A stretch of DNA of 55,447 nucleotides from Caulobacter sp. AP07 (GCF_000281955.1 NZ_AKKF01000145.1:1-55447); one strand, 5' to 3'. Numbered from the stretch's first letter, positions 1 through 8,641 are shown. A program made the numbers and translations. The notes: generated by a model not told the origin, from the sequence alone.

Positions 1-17
1 GGGAGAGGGTTTCCGCG

Positions 18-1544
18 CTAGGGCTTCGATTTCGCCTTCGGTTTGACCGGCTCGGCCGGCGCTTCCGGGGCCGGTTCCGGCGCGCCCGCCAAAGTCAGGT
101 CGAACACCGATCCGCCCGGCCCGGTCTCGACCAGGGCCAGGTCGCCGCCGTGGCCCTGGGCCAGCTCGCGGGCGATGGCCAGGCCCAGGCCGGTGCCGCC
201 GCGCCGCACCGAGCCGACGAACGGCTGGAAGAGGTTGTTGCGGGCCCGCTCCGGCACGCCGGGGCCGTCGTCCGACAGCCGCAGGACGCTCATGCCGTCC
301 GCCCGGCGCAGCTCGACGAAGACCTTGCCCTTGCCGCCGCGGTCGGGCGCGCCCTCGATGGCCTCGCGGGCGTTGCGCAGCAGGTTGGTCAGGATGCGGT
401 GCAACTGGTCCGGGTCGGCCTGCACCTGCTCGCGGGCGTCGATCACGGTCTCCAGGGCCACGCCGGTGGGCAGCAGGCCGGAGTCCTCGGCCGCCATGTC
501 CAGCGCCGACCGCAGCGGAATCGGACGGACCACCGGGGCCGGCTCCTTGGTCTTGCCGTAGGCCATGACGTCGGTGGCCAGGGTGATGGCCCGGTCCAGG
601 GCCCGCTCCAGGCGCGGCAGGGCCTGGGCCACCTTGGGGTCGCCGAGGGCGGCCAGGCGGTCCGAGGCCATCTGGGCGCTGGTCAGCATGTTGCGCAGGT
701 CGTGATTGATCTTGGCCACCGCCTCGCCCAGGGCGGCCAGCCGGGCCTTGGCCTGCAGGGCGGCCAGCAGGTCGGACTGCATCAGGTCCAGCTCGCGCTC
801 GGCGCGGCCGATCTCGTCGCGGCGGCGCGAGACCACGACGCGGGCGGCGGGGTCCTCGGGCTCGGCGCGGAACCGCTCCATGGCCTGGGTGATGCGCTGC
901 ATCGGCCGCACCAGCAGGAAGTTCAGCGACAGGTAGATCAACCCGCCGGCCAGGGCGGCGACGAAGACGGTGACCGCCGCCAGCCGGCCGAAATAGCCGA
1001 TCAGCTGGGCCTTCAGGGGGGCGTCGGGCAGGACGATCTCGACGAACTCGGCCTCCTGGCGGAAGCGCGGCTCGGCCATCACCCGCACCATGCTGCCCGG
1101 CGCGCTCTTCAGGGTGAAGAACGGGGCGGCCAGCCACGAGCCGGGGTTCTGGCGGCGCAGGTCGACCAGGTAGGGCGGCTTGATCTTCAGGCCGCGCGGC
1201 TCGGCGGGCAGGACCAGGCGGCGGGCGCCGTCGACCTCCAGCGCCACGATCACCACGCCGGCCTGGTCGAGAAGCTGCTGCGAGACCTGTTCGGTGACCC
1301 GCCGCTCGGGGTCGGCGTCGGCGATGGTCGAGGCCAGTTCAGCGGCCCGCACCCGATCCAGCAGCCACTGTTCCTCGAAGGCGGCCAGGGCCGGCGGCAG
1401 GATGACGGCCCCGGCGATGGCGACGAACAGCACGGTGAGCAGCAGCAGGCGCGCCGACAGGCCGCCGGGCCACGGGAAGCGCCGCCCGGGCCCTGGCCCT
1501 GGTCGGGGAGTTTCAGTCTCTGACGGCGTGACCGGCTCGGCCAT
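18..1544 (-). CDS. Membrane sensor histidine kinase (HAMP, orphan)
   Basis: A 508-residue two-component sensor kinase expected in the inner membrane. A Pro-rich cytoplasmic N-terminus leads to a first membrane segment at about residues 32-54, a periplasmic sensor region of about 125 residues with no recognised fold, and a second segment at about 185-210. A HAMP linker follows at about 210-262. The dimerisation box carries the phospho-acceptor His281 (HDLRN). The ATPase domain shows an N box (LLRNAREA), a G1 box (SDDGPGVP) and a G2 box (GGTGLGLAI). The last 25 residues are Ala/Pro/Glu/Lys-rich. It is the last gene of the minus-strand run from 4214, nine bases after the TVP38-type gene. No response regulator lies in the window, so partner and signal are unknown. 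The family call is secure. Confidence 0.93.
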   Translation of the reverse strand: MAEPVTPSETETPRPGPGPGRRFPWPGGLSARLLLLTVLFVAIAGAVILPPALAAFEEQWLLDRVRAAELASTIADADPERRVTEQVSQQLLDQAGVVIVALEVDGARRLVLPAEPRGLKIKPPYLVDLRRQNPGSWLAAPFFTLKSAPGSMVRVMAEPRFRQEAEFVEIVLPDAPLKAQLIGYFGRLAAVTVFVAALAGGLIYLSLNFLLVRPMQRITQAMERFRAEPEDPAARVVVSRRRDEIGRAERELDLMQSDLLAALQAKARLAALGEAVAKINHDLRNMLTSAQMASDRLAALGDPKVAQALPRLERALDRAITLATDVMAYGKTKEPAPVVRPIPLRSALDMAAEDSGLLPTGVALETVIDAREQVQADPDQLHRILTNLLRNAREAIEGAPDRGGKGKVFVELRRADGMSVLRLSDDGPGVPERARNNLFQPFVGSVRRGGTGLGLAIARELAQGHGGDLALVETGPGGSVFDLTLAGAPEPAPEAPAEPVKPKAKSKP

Positions 1545-1553
1545 CTGTCTGGG

Positions 1554-2291
1554 TTACTTCACGTCGGCGGCTTCGGCAACGCGCCGGCGCCGCCAATAAC
1601 GCCAGAGCGGCGGCAGCAAGGCCAGTGCGCCCATGGCCACGATCGGCAGATAGACCCTGGGCGAGAACAGGCTGTGCATCGTCACCGGCTCGCCGCTGGC
1701 GAAGATGTGGCCCAGGCCCGAGCCGATCCCCGCATAGACGAAGGAGCTGGGGATCATGCCCAGGAACGAGGCCAGCAGGTAGGTGCGCAGCGGAATGTTC
1801 ATCAGGCCCGAGGCGACATTGACCAGCAGCAGCGGGAAGGCCGGGATCAGGCGCAGGGTCAGCAGATAGGAGAAGGCGTTGGTCTTGAAGCCCTCCTCGA
1901 CCCGGGCCAGCAGCGCGCCCGGCTTGCGCCGCAGGAAGTCGCCGAAGGCGGTTCGGCAGACCAGATAGACCACCGTCGAGCCGCCGGTGGCCCCGGTCAC
2001 CGCCGCCGCGCCGCCGCCGATCGGCCCGAACAGGAAGCCGCCGGTCAGCGACAGGATCAGGGCGCCGGGCAGCGAGATCGAGACGGTGGCCACATAGATC
2101 ACGACGTAGATCATCGCGCATTTCAGCGGATGGGCCGCCGCGAAGCCCTGCAACGCCATGCCCTGGGCCTGCAGGGTCTCGAGCGACAGCTTGCCGGCCA
2201 GGCCGGTGGCCAGGGCCACGACCAGAAGAATCAGCAACGCGCCCAGCGGCCCGAAGCGGCGCAGCCAGGCCAGGGTGCTGTCGGGCGTCAT
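1554..2291 (-). CDS. TVP38/TMEM64 (VTT domain) membrane protein
   Basis: A 245-residue multi-pass inner-membrane protein of the VTT/DedA superfamily, whose members act in lipid scrambling or envelope homeostasis. Hydrophobic segments lie near residues 14-35, 58-80, 84-110, 150-170 and 205-225. The central stretch has the family features GGFLFGPIGGG, an Arg in FGDFLRRKPG, and LRLIPAFPLLLVN, the conserved R-x-x-P region of VTT proteins. A basic tail (RYWRRRR) marks a cytoplasmic C-terminus. The ATG at 2291 overlaps the pyrD stop as ATGA, which fixes the start and implies translational coupling. Linkage to pyrimidine synthesis is probably only operonic. Substrate unknown. Confidence 0.9.
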   Translation of the reverse strand: MTPDSTLAWLRRFGPLGALLILLVVALATGLAGKLSLETLQAQGMALQGFAAAHPLKCAMIYVVIYVATVSISLPGALILSLTGGFLFGPIGGGAAAVTGATGGSTVVYLVCRTAFGDFLRRKPGALLARVEEGFKTNAFSYLLTLRLIPAFPLLLVNVASGLMNIPLRTYLLASFLGMIPSSFVYAGIGSGLGHIFASGEPVTMHSLFSPRVYLPIVAMGALALLPPLWRYWRRRRVAEAADVK

Positions 2292-3364
2292 GCGGCGCCG
2301 ATCGCGTCGGTCACCGAGGCGAAACCCTCGGCGCGCAGCCGCGCCGCCAGGTCGCGCTTGATGCGCTCGACCAGGCCGGGGCCGCCATAGACCAGGGCCG
2401 AATAGAGCTGCACGGCGCTGGCCCCGGCGCGGATCTTGGCCAGGGCGTGGGCGCCGCTGGCGACGCCGCCGGCCCCGATCAGGACCAGCTCGCCTTTGCT
2501 GGCGGCGTGGAACCGGGCCAGCATGGCGGTGGAGGCGCGCAGCAACGGCCTGCCCGACAGGCCGCCGTCTTCGTCGGCCTGGGGCGAGGCGAGGTCCCCC
2601 GGACGGGCGATGGTGGTGTTGCTGACGATGATCCCGTCCAGGCCGGCGGCCTTGACCGTGGCGACGATGGCCTCGACCTCGCCGTCCTCCAGGTCGGGCG
2701 CGACCTTGAGGAAGATCGGGTAGTCGACCGTGCCCGCCGCCTTCAGCAGACCCCGCGCCTCGGCGATGCGGCCGAGCAGGTCCTCCAGCGCCGCCTTGGT
2801 CTGCAGGGCGCGCAGGCCCGGAGTGTTGGGCGACGAGATGTTGACGGTGAAATAGTCCGACAGACCCCACAGCCGGGTCAGGCCGGTGACATAGTCGGCG
2901 ATGCGGTCGGCGGCGTCCTTGTTGGCCCCGATATTGGCCCCGACGATGACATCCCCGTTCTTGGGCCCGCGCTGGGCCTTGAGGCGCGACAGCCGGGCGG
3001 CGAACGGCTCCAGGCCCTGGTTGTTGAAGCCCATGCGGTTGATCACCGCCTGGTCCTGGGTCAGGCGAAACAGGCGCGGGCGCGGATTGCCGGCCTGGGC
3101 CAGGGGCGTGACGGTGCCGCATTCCACAAAGCCGAAGCCGGCCTTCGCCATGGCGGCCGGAACCTCGGCGTTCTTGTCGAAGCCGGCGGCCAGGCCCACG
3201 CAGTTGGACAGCGGCAAGCCGGCGACGGTGATCGCCAGGATCGGGTCGTCGACGTCGGACTGGCGCGGACCCAGCCCCGCCTTCAGACCCCTGATCGCCC
3301 AGCCGTGGGCGTCTTCCGGGTCCAGCGCCAGCAGGGCGCGGGCGGCGATGTCGTGCAGGCTCAT
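2288..3364 (-). CDS. pyrD: Dihydroorotate dehydrogenase (quinone), class 2
   Basis: This 358-residue enzyme oxidises dihydroorotate to orotate in pyrimidine synthesis, passing electrons through FMN to membrane quinone. The amphipathic N-terminal helix typical of class 2 enzymes precedes the TIM barrel. Visible signatures are GLAAGFDKNAE, GFVECGTVTPLAQAGNP with a downstream RxxN-type region (VINRMGFNN), NISSPNTPG with the catalytic Ser of class 2 enzymes, FLKVAPDL, IVSNTT, and GGLSGRPL followed by an FMN-phosphate loop (IGAGGVASG). Length is normal. The ATG at 3364 overlaps the DUF952 stop (ATGA), and the pyrD stop overlaps the next gene the same way. Confidence is very high. Confidence 0.97.
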   Translation of the reverse strand: MSLHDIAARALLALDPEDAHGWAIRGLKAGLGPRQSDVDDPILAITVAGLPLSNCVGLAAGFDKNAEVPAAMAKAGFGFVECGTVTPLAQAGNPRPRLFRLTQDQAVINRMGFNNQGLEPFAARLSRLKAQRGPKNGDVIVGANIGANKDAADRIADYVTGLTRLWGLSDYFTVNISSPNTPGLRALQTKAALEDLLGRIAEARGLLKAAGTVDYPIFLKVAPDLEDGEVEAIVATVKAAGLDGIIVSNTTIARPGDLASPQADEDGGLSGRPLLRASTAMLARFHAASKGELVLIGAGGVASGAHALAKIRAGASAVQLYSALVYGGPGLVERIKRDLAARLRAEGFASVTDAIGAA

Positions 3365-3705
3365 GCGGGCAGCTCGCCGAGGGCCGGCGCGCCGTCGGCG
3401 CCCAGGGGCAACGGGCGCTCGGCCGAAACCTCGTGGATTTCCAGCGGACGGTAGAGGTGGGGGAACAGCGCCCCGCCGCGCGAGGCTTCCCATTTCAGCG
3501 CCGCGCCGAGGAGGTCGGCCTCGACGGTCAGCAGGACCAGGTCGGCCTGGCCGGTGAAGTACCGGGCGGCGGTTTCCTGGGCCTGGTCGGCGGCCGAGAA
3601 GTGGATGTAGCCGTCGGCCACGTCGACCGCCGAACCGGTGAACCGGCCCGCGGCGCGCGCGGCGTTCCACTCCCCGAGGGAAAGGATCTTGTAGATCTTG
3701 CTCAT
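3361..3705 (-). CDS. DUF952 family protein
   Basis: A compact 114-residue cytoplasmic protein of the DUF952 family. Features are the opening IYKILSLGEWNAA, a central DGYIHFS motif with a conserved His, the VLLTVEADLLGAALKWE strand-helix unit and the C-terminal FPHLYRPL. DUF952 proteins resemble the ADP-ribosyltransferase-like fold, but no activity is established. The start ATG overlaps the stop of the histidine phosphatase upstream and the stop overlaps the pyrD start, so it is the second gene of a tightly coupled operon. I infer co-translation only, not a function in pyrimidine synthesis. Confidence 0.9.
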   Translation of the reverse strand: MSKIYKILSLGEWNAARAAGRFTGSAVDVADGYIHFSAADQAQETAARYFTGQADLVLLTVEADLLGAALKWEASRGGALFPHLYRPLEIHEVSAERPLPLGADGAPALGELPA

Positions 3706-4214
3706 TCGCCGCCGTGCCCGCCGTTTTCCGAAGCATAGAACAGGTGGATCAAGGCCGGGGCTCCATCCGGATCGATCGAGAAAACCGCGACGGTGGCGGT
3801 GGGAAACTTGCCCCGCAGCTTGGCCAGGCGCGCCGGATCGGCCTGTCCGCCCATCGCCATGCGCACCGCCAGTTCGTGCAGGCCCGGGTTGTGGCCCACG
3901 ACCATCACCGTGCCGGTGTCGGGGGCGTCTTCGCGAATCGCCGCCAGCACGTCCTGGGCCTCGGCGTGATAGAGGTCGCGGCGGACCTGCGCCTGGGCGC
4001 CCGGGAAGGCCGGGCTGGCCGCATCCCAGGTCTCGCGGGTGCGCCTGGCCGAGGACACCAGCGCCAGGTCGGGCGTCAGGCCGGCCTTGGCCAGGACCCG
4101 TCCCATCAGGGTCGCGTCGGCCTGGCCACGCGGGGCCAGGGCGCGCTCGAAATCTCCGCCCGTGGCGGCGTGCTGCTCGGCCTTGCCGTGGCGCATGAGG
4201 ATCAGTCGGTCCAT
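3702..4214 (-). CDS. SixA-type histidine phosphatase
   Basis: A 170-residue phosphatase of the histidine phosphatase (phosphoglycerate-mutase-like) superfamily. The RHG catalytic signature lies at the N-terminus (LILMRHGKAEQ) with the phospho-accepting His. Further features are the SSARRTRETWDA segment carrying the conserved Arg and the VVGHNPGLHELA motif with the second catalytic His. The size fits the SixA subfamily, which dephosphorylates phospho-His on signalling proteins; the real substrate is unknown. I chose the ATG at 4214 because RHG then falls at the usual distance from the start; an upstream in-frame extension lacks family sequence. First gene of the minus-strand operon ending with the sensor kinase. 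A phosphohistidine link between the two is speculation. Confidence 0.9.
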   Translation of the reverse strand: MDRLILMRHGKAEQHAATGGDFERALAPRGQADATLMGRVLAKAGLTPDLALVSSARRTRETWDAASPAFPGAQAQVRRDLYHAEAQDVLAAIREDAPDTGTVMVVGHNPGLHELAVRMAMGGQADPARLAKLRGKFPTATVAVFSIDPDGAPALIHLFYASENGGHGGE

Positions 4215-4262
4215 GATCCTCCATAGCCTTCGCCGTCGCGCTCCGGAAGCACGGTTGAAGAC

Positions 4263-4315
4263 CTCTTGTGATGGGGCCAGTTGACACAGGGGACGCCAAG
4301 CGGTCCAAGGCGGGC
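4263..4315 (+). promoter_or_regulatory. Candidate SAM-II-like pseudoknot in the metX leader
   Basis: The short metX leader can fold as an H-type pseudoknot. An eight-pair stem (4263-4270 with 4285-4292, two of the pairs G-U) encloses a 14-base loop. GGGCC in the loop (4274-4278) pairs with GGTCC (4302-4306) just before the purine-rich ribosome-binding site at 4307-4310. This topology, with the site directly after the second helix, is that of SAM-II riboswitches, which control metX/metA genes in alphaproteobacteria. The primary sequence differs from the SAM-II consensus, so the call is structural and tentative. Confidence 0.4.
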
Positions 4316-5467
4316 ATGGCAAATCTCGATTTCGCCGGGCCCGTGCTGTCGGAGGGCGGAACCTGGCGGTTCCCGTCCAGCCAGCCCTTGCGGCTCGACT
4401 CCGGCGCCCAGCTGGAAAATCTGGAGATCGCCTATCGCACCTGGGGCACGCTGAACGCCGACGGCACGAACGCCGTCCTGATCTGCCATGCCCTGACCCT
4501 CGACCAGCACGTGGCCGGCGTGCATCCGACCACCGGCAAGCCCGGCTGGTGGACCCGCCTGATCGGTCCCGGCAAGCCGATCGACCCGGCCCGGCATTTC
4601 GTCATCTGTTCGAACGTGATCGGCGGCTGCATGGGCTCGACAGGCCCCGCCTCGATCAATCCGGCCACCGGCCAGGCCTACGGCCTGACCTTCCCGGTGA
4701 TCACCATCGCCGACATGGTGCGCGGCCAGGCCATGCTGATCGACGCGCTCGGGATCGAGACCCTGGCGGCCGTGGTCGGCGGCTCGATGGGCGGCATGCA
4801 GGTCCAGCAGTGGGCGGCCGACTATCCCGAGCGCCTGTTCTCGGCGGTGATCGTCGCCTCGGCCTCGCGCCATTCGGCCCAGAACATCGCCTTCCACGAG
4901 GTGGGTCGCCAGGCGATCATGGCCGACCCCGACTGGAAGGCCGGAGCCTATGCGCAAGGCAAGTCGCGGCCGGAGAAGGGCCTGGCCGTCGCGCGGATGG
5001 CCGCCCACATCACCTATCTGTCCGAGCCGGCCCTGCAGCGGAAGTTCGGCCGCGAACTGCAGCGCGACGGCCTGTCCTGGGGTTTCGACGCCGACTTCCA
5101 GGTGGAGAGCTACCTGCGTCACCAGGGGGCCAGCTTCGTCGATCGCTTCGACGCCAACTCCTACCTCTACATCACCCGGGCCATGGACTATTTCGACCTG
5201 GCCGCCAGCCACGGCGGGGTGCTGGCCCAGGCCTTCGCCGGGGCCCGGAACGTGCGCTTCTGCGTGCTGTCGTTCACCAGCGACTGGCTCTATCCGACCG
5301 CCGAGAACCGCCACATCGTCCGCGCCCTCACCGCCGCCGGCTGCCGGGCGGCCTTCGTCGAGATCGAGAGCGACAAGGGCCATGACGCCTTCCTGCTGGA
5401 CGAACCGGTGATGGACGCCGCCCTGCAGGGGTTCATGGGTTCGGTGGACCGGGAAAGAGGACTGTGA
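4316..5467 (+). CDS. metX: Homoserine O-acetyltransferase
   Basis: A 383-residue alpha/beta-hydrolase-fold acyltransferase that activates homoserine for methionine synthesis. Visible features are the oxyanion and early region VLICHALT, the nucleophile elbow VGGSMGGMQ with the catalytic Ser, [16 protein letters not shown], the catalytic Asp in SSDWLYPT-like SFTSDWLYP, and the catalytic His in [10 protein letters not shown]. The ATG at 4316 is preceded by AAGG and gives a protein that starts where Caulobacter MetX starts. An earlier GTG at 4268 is in frame but falls inside the candidate pseudoknot. metW follows after a 154-base gap filled by a repeat. Acetyl rather than succinyl specificity is family inference. 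Confidence 0.96.
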   Translation: MANLDFAGPVLSEGGTWRFPSSQPLRLDSGAQLENLEIAYRTWGTLNADGTNAVLICHALTLDQHVAGVHPTTGKPGWWTRLIGPGKPIDPARHFVICSNVIGGCMGSTGPASINPATGQAYGLTFPVITIADMVRGQAMLIDALGIETLAAVVGGSMGGMQVQQWAADYPERLFSAVIVASASRHSAQNIAFHEVGRQAIMADPDWKAGAYAQGKSRPEKGLAVARMAAHITYLSEPALQRKFGRELQRDGLSWGFDADFQVESYLRHQGASFVDRFDANSYLYITRAMDYFDLAASHGGVLAQAFAGARNVRFCVLSFTSDWLYPTAENRHIVRALTAAGCRAAFVEIESDKGHDAFLLDEPVMDAALQGFMGSVDRERGL

Positions 5468-5482
5468 TGGGTCGCGTTTCCA

Positions 5483-5620
5483 AGGCCCTCCCCCCGTGGG
5501 GGAGGCGGCCGAAGGCCGGTGGGGGGAGTTTTGGGGCGGCTGGTCCGGGAAGTGATCGACGCCGTATCACTCCCCCCACCGTCGGCTTCGCCGACCCCTC
5601 CCCCAGAGGGGGAGGACCTA
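5483..5620 (+). repeat. G-rich double-hairpin intergenic repeat, copy A
   Basis: Each half has a CCTCCCCC...GGGGGAGG hairpin, a second hairpin (CGGCC/GGCCG on the left, GTCGGC/GCCGAC on the right) and a GTGGGGGGAGT-type box; the halves face each other as an inverted repeat around 5531-5567. The same layout recurs at 19449, 27857 and 33606. The right end stops two bases before metW and its GGGGGAGG lies where the metW ribosome-binding site should be. Confidence 0.85.
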
Positions 5621-5621
5621 G

Positions 5622-6290
5622 ATGATCCGGGAAGACTTCAAGGAAATCCTGCGCCTCGTCCGCCCCGGTTCACGCGTGCTGGACGTCGGCTGCGGCGAGG
5701 GCGTGCTGCTGGACCTGCTGACCCGGGAGAAGCAGGTCGACGGCCGGGGACTGGAGATCAGCGCCGCCGGGGTCGCCGCCTGCATGTCGCGCGGCCTGTC
5801 GGTGGTGCAGGGCGACGCCGACCAGGATCTCGACCACTTCCCCGACCGCACTTTCGACTACGCGGTGCTGTCCCAGACCCTGCAGGCCACGCGCCAGCCG
5901 CGCCATGTGCTGGACGAGCTGCTGCGCATCGCCGACCGGGCCGTCGTCTCCTTCCCCAATTTCGGCCACTGGCGGGTGCGCTGGTCGCTGCTGCATCGCG
6001 GCCGCATGCCCGAGACCGAGGCCCTGCCCCTGCCCTGGTGGTCGACGCCCAACATCCACCTGTGCACCCTGGCCGACTTCCTGGCCCTGACCGACGACCT
6101 GGACGTGCGGATCGACGCCTGCGCCGCCTTCGCCGGCCACGGCCCGGCCCGCCAGATCGACCCGACCAAGGCCATCGAGAACTGGCGGGCCGAGAGCTGC
6201 CTGTTCATGCTCAGCCGCAATCCGCCGGCGGCGGGAACTTCGGCGGCGGGGGAACCTCCGGCGATCTCGGGCGATCTCTTCGACGGATGA
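5622..6290 (+). CDS. metW: Methionine biosynthesis protein MetW
   Basis: A 222-residue class I methyltransferase-fold protein of the MetW family, which accompanies MetX in many proteobacteria and supports homoserine acetylation. The SAM-binding-type loop RVLDVGCGEGVLLDLL starts near residue 17. Other family features are GRGLEIS, SRGLSVVQGDAD, SQTLQATRQP and SFPNFGHWRVR. Family length is usually about 195-210, so the tail, rich in Ala, Gly and Pro after NWRAESCLFMLSR, is slightly extended. The ATG at 5622 lies seven bases after a GGAGG contributed by the upstream repeat. The stop overlaps the next start as ATGA. Confidence 0.95.
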   Translation: MIREDFKEILRLVRPGSRVLDVGCGEGVLLDLLTREKQVDGRGLEISAAGVAACMSRGLSVVQGDADQDLDHFPDRTFDYAVLSQTLQATRQPRHVLDELLRIADRAVVSFPNFGHWRVRWSLLHRGRMPETEALPLPWWSTPNIHLCTLADFLALTDDLDVRIDACAAFAGHGPARQIDPTKAIENWRAESCLFMLSRNPPAAGTSAAGEPPAISGDLFDG

Positions 6291-7084
6291 AACTTCGTCT
6301 CATGACCTACAATGTCCACCGTTGCGTGGGCACGGACCGCAGGCTCGACGTCGAGCGCGTGGCCGAGGTCATCGCCGCGGAACAGCCCGACGTGGTGGCG
6401 CTGCAGGAGCTGGACGTCCGCCGGGCCCGCACCCGGGGCGTGGACCAGGCCCACCGGCTGGCCGAACTGCTGAAGATGACCTCGCACTTCCATCCCGCCA
6501 TGACGGTGGAGGAGGAACTCTACGGCGACGCCATCCTGACCTGGCTGCCCGAGAAGAAGGTCAAGGCCGACGGCCTGCCGCTCTACACCCGCATCCCGGG
6601 CCTGGAGCCGCGGGGCGCGATCTGGGTGACGGTCGATGTCGGCGGCACGCCGGTGCAGATCATCAACACCCACCTGGGCCTCGTGCCCCAGGAGCAGAGG
6701 CGGCAGGCCGCCGCCCTGCTGGGCGAGCAATGGATGGCGCACGAGGCCTGGAAGGCGCCGGGCATCCTGCTGGGCGACTTCAACGCCACGCCCTATTCGG
6801 CGACCTACCGGCTGCTGCGGGCCGCCCTGCGCGACGCCCAGTCCCAGAGCCCCACCTGGCGGCAGACGCCCACGGCGACCTTCCCGTCCAGCTTCCCGTT
6901 CATGCGTATCGACCACGTCTTCCTGACCAAGGGCCTGGAGACCGTTGGCGTCAGCTCGCCCTATGGCGCCCTGGCCCGCGCGGCCTCGGACCACCTGCCG
7001 CTGGTCGTCGACCTGGAGATCACCCCCGCAGATGATCCGGCAGGGCCGGCGGCGGGCCCATCAGGCGCGCCAACTCACGCCTGA
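6287..7084 (+). CDS. Endonuclease/exonuclease/phosphatase family protein
   Basis: A 265-residue EEP-superfamily hydrolase, probably Mg-dependent and acting on a phosphodiester or phosphoester. The signatures are complete: MTYNVHRCVG at the start, VVALQELD with the metal-binding Glu, INTHLGL, LLGDFNATP, RIDHVFL and SDHLPLVVDL with the catalytic His. The start overlaps the metW stop. The last 65 bases overlap the convergent phospholipase D-like gene, and the corresponding tail after DLEITP is Ala/Pro/Gly-rich and probably disordered. Substrate cannot be predicted; bacterial members near phospholipase D genes are often assigned to phospholipid or nucleotide turnover. Confidence 0.92.
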   Translation: MKLRLMTYNVHRCVGTDRRLDVERVAEVIAAEQPDVVALQELDVRRARTRGVDQAHRLAELLKMTSHFHPAMTVEEELYGDAILTWLPEKKVKADGLPLYTRIPGLEPRGAIWVTVDVGGTPVQIINTHLGLVPQEQRRQAAALLGEQWMAHEAWKAPGILLGDFNATPYSATYRLLRAALRDAQSQSPTWRQTPTATFPSSFPFMRIDHVFLTKGLETVGVSSPYGALARAASDHLPLVVDLEITPADDPAGPAAGPSGAPTHA

Positions 7085-8549
7085 GCCGCGTGCGGCGGCC
7101 CCAGGGCCGCCAGGCGTCGTCCGGGGCGGTGGCATCGCCCAGGCTCCAGTCGGCGATGAACTGCTGCACCCCGGTCAGCGGGCGGGGCGGCACGGGCGCC
7201 AGCCGCCGCGGCTCGCCGCCCTTGCGGTCCAGGGCGTTGATCGTCGCCGCCAGGCCGCCCTCGCGGTCGTAGGTCTCGAGCACATAGCCGGTCTCGTGAT
7301 CGAGGAAGTGACCGATCAACCGGCCGAGGAAGGCGCGGATCGCCGCGCGGGAGGTCTCGTCGTCGCCCTCGAAGGCGATGTCGCACTCGGTGTCGAGGCC
7401 GATCGAGCGGTTGTTCAGGTTCGCCGAACCGAGCCGCAGCACGCGGTCGTCCATGATCGCCACCTTGGAATGGACGATGATCGCCGCCCCCTTCGGCGTG
7501 CGGGCGCTGAAGGCCGAGAACCGGCCGTGGACGTCGATCGCGTGCAGGCGGTTGATCGCCGCCGTCCGGGCGCTGTCCATGGTCATCTGGTCGAAATAGC
7601 TGGGGCTGTGGGCCGGCCCGACCGTCACCACCTCGGGGCCGTCGGCCTCGGCCAGCCGCTCGGCCAGGGCTTCGACGATGATCGGCGAGGTCAGGTACTG
7701 GTTCTCCAGATAGATCAGGCGCTTGGCCGACTTGATGCACGCCAGGTGCATCAGCATCGCCTCGTTGATCTCGGGGTCGCCCTTCCAGGCCGGCTGGGTG
7801 CGGCAGATGGCCAGGTCCACGGACCGCAGGTCCGGCGTCAGGAAGTCGGGCCAGGGCGCCGCCTCGGGCTTCGGGGAGGGCGCGAGGACCTCGCCGGTGG
7901 ACTTGCGCCAGCGGCTGATGAACAGCTCGCCCAGGGCCTCGGCGGCCTTGCCGTCGACCATGGCCGCCACTTCGTGACGAGCAGGATAATGATGGCCCGT
8001 GGGCAGGCGACGGCGCGGGTCGTTGTCCAGGTGCTGGGTGGTGTCCCAGCGGTCGACGCCGATGTCGCCGCCGCTGACCAGGGCCACCGAGCCGTCCACC
8101 ACCACCACCTTCTGATGATGGCTGGCGCTGGCCGGCAGGGTGTTGTCCAGGTGGTACTTCACCCGCGAACCGGCGAAGAACACCTGGCCGCGATGCGGGC
8201 CGAACAGCTGCGAGGCGGCGATCGGGAACGGCATGTCCCAGACCAGGATCCGCACGTCCAGCGCCGGGTTGAGCGCCGCCTGGCGGCGCAGCAGCAGGCC
8301 GATGCGATCGACGTGCTGCGGGTCGCGGCTCTTCCTCACCCGGTCGGGGTCCAGCCGCGTCAGCGGGTCGAACACCCAGGCCAGGATCCAGATCGATGTC
8401 TTGGCCGACAGCAGGATGGCCTTGAGGGCGTCGAACGCCTCGTCATTGTCGATGAACAGCGCCAGCCGATCCGCGGTCTCGACACGCCAGCAGGTGGAGC
8501 CCGGCGCAAGCAGCGAGGCGTGGGTGAGCGGAGATGCGTCTTCGGCCAT
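7020..8549 (-). CDS. Phospholipase D family protein (two HKD motifs)
   Basis: A 509-residue protein of the phospholipase D superfamily with two catalytic motifs. The first is HHQKVVVVD followed by GGDIG, the second HSKVAIMDD followed by GSANLNNRS, so both halves appear active. The layout resembles bacterial cardiolipin synthase-like or eukaryote-type phospholipase D enzymes acting on phosphatidyl lipids. There is no signal peptide or clear membrane segment in the N-terminal 60 residues. The ATG at 8549 begins MAEDASP; a start ten codons earlier is possible. The 3' end overlaps the convergent endonuclease-family gene by 65 bases, and the MFS gene diverges upstream. Transphosphatidylation versus hydrolysis cannot be told from sequence. 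Confidence 0.93.
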   Translation of the reverse strand: MAEDASPLTHASLLAPGSTCWRVETADRLALFIDNDEAFDALKAILLSAKTSIWILAWVFDPLTRLDPDRVRKSRDPQHVDRIGLLLRRQAALNPALDVRILVWDMPFPIAASQLFGPHRGQVFFAGSRVKYHLDNTLPASASHHQKVVVVDGSVALVSGGDIGVDRWDTTQHLDNDPRRRLPTGHHYPARHEVAAMVDGKAAEALGELFISRWRKSTGEVLAPSPKPEAAPWPDFLTPDLRSVDLAICRTQPAWKGDPEINEAMLMHLACIKSAKRLIYLENQYLTSPIIVEALAERLAEADGPEVVTVGPAHSPSYFDQMTMDSARTAAINRLHAIDVHGRFSAFSARTPKGAAIIVHSKVAIMDDRVLRLGSANLNNRSIGLDTECDIAFEGDDETSRAAIRAFLGRLIGHFLDHETGYVLETYDREGGLAATINALDRKGGEPRRLAPVPPRPLTGVQQFIADWSLGDATAPDDAWRPWGRRTRLRRELARLMGPPPALPDHLRG

Positions 8550-8641
8550 GGTTCCCCTTTTGCCATGGAAATTCCTCAACGCATTGACCCATGTTATGGC
8601 TCCGCTTGCACTTCCCCCCGCAACGCGATTTCTGGACCGCC

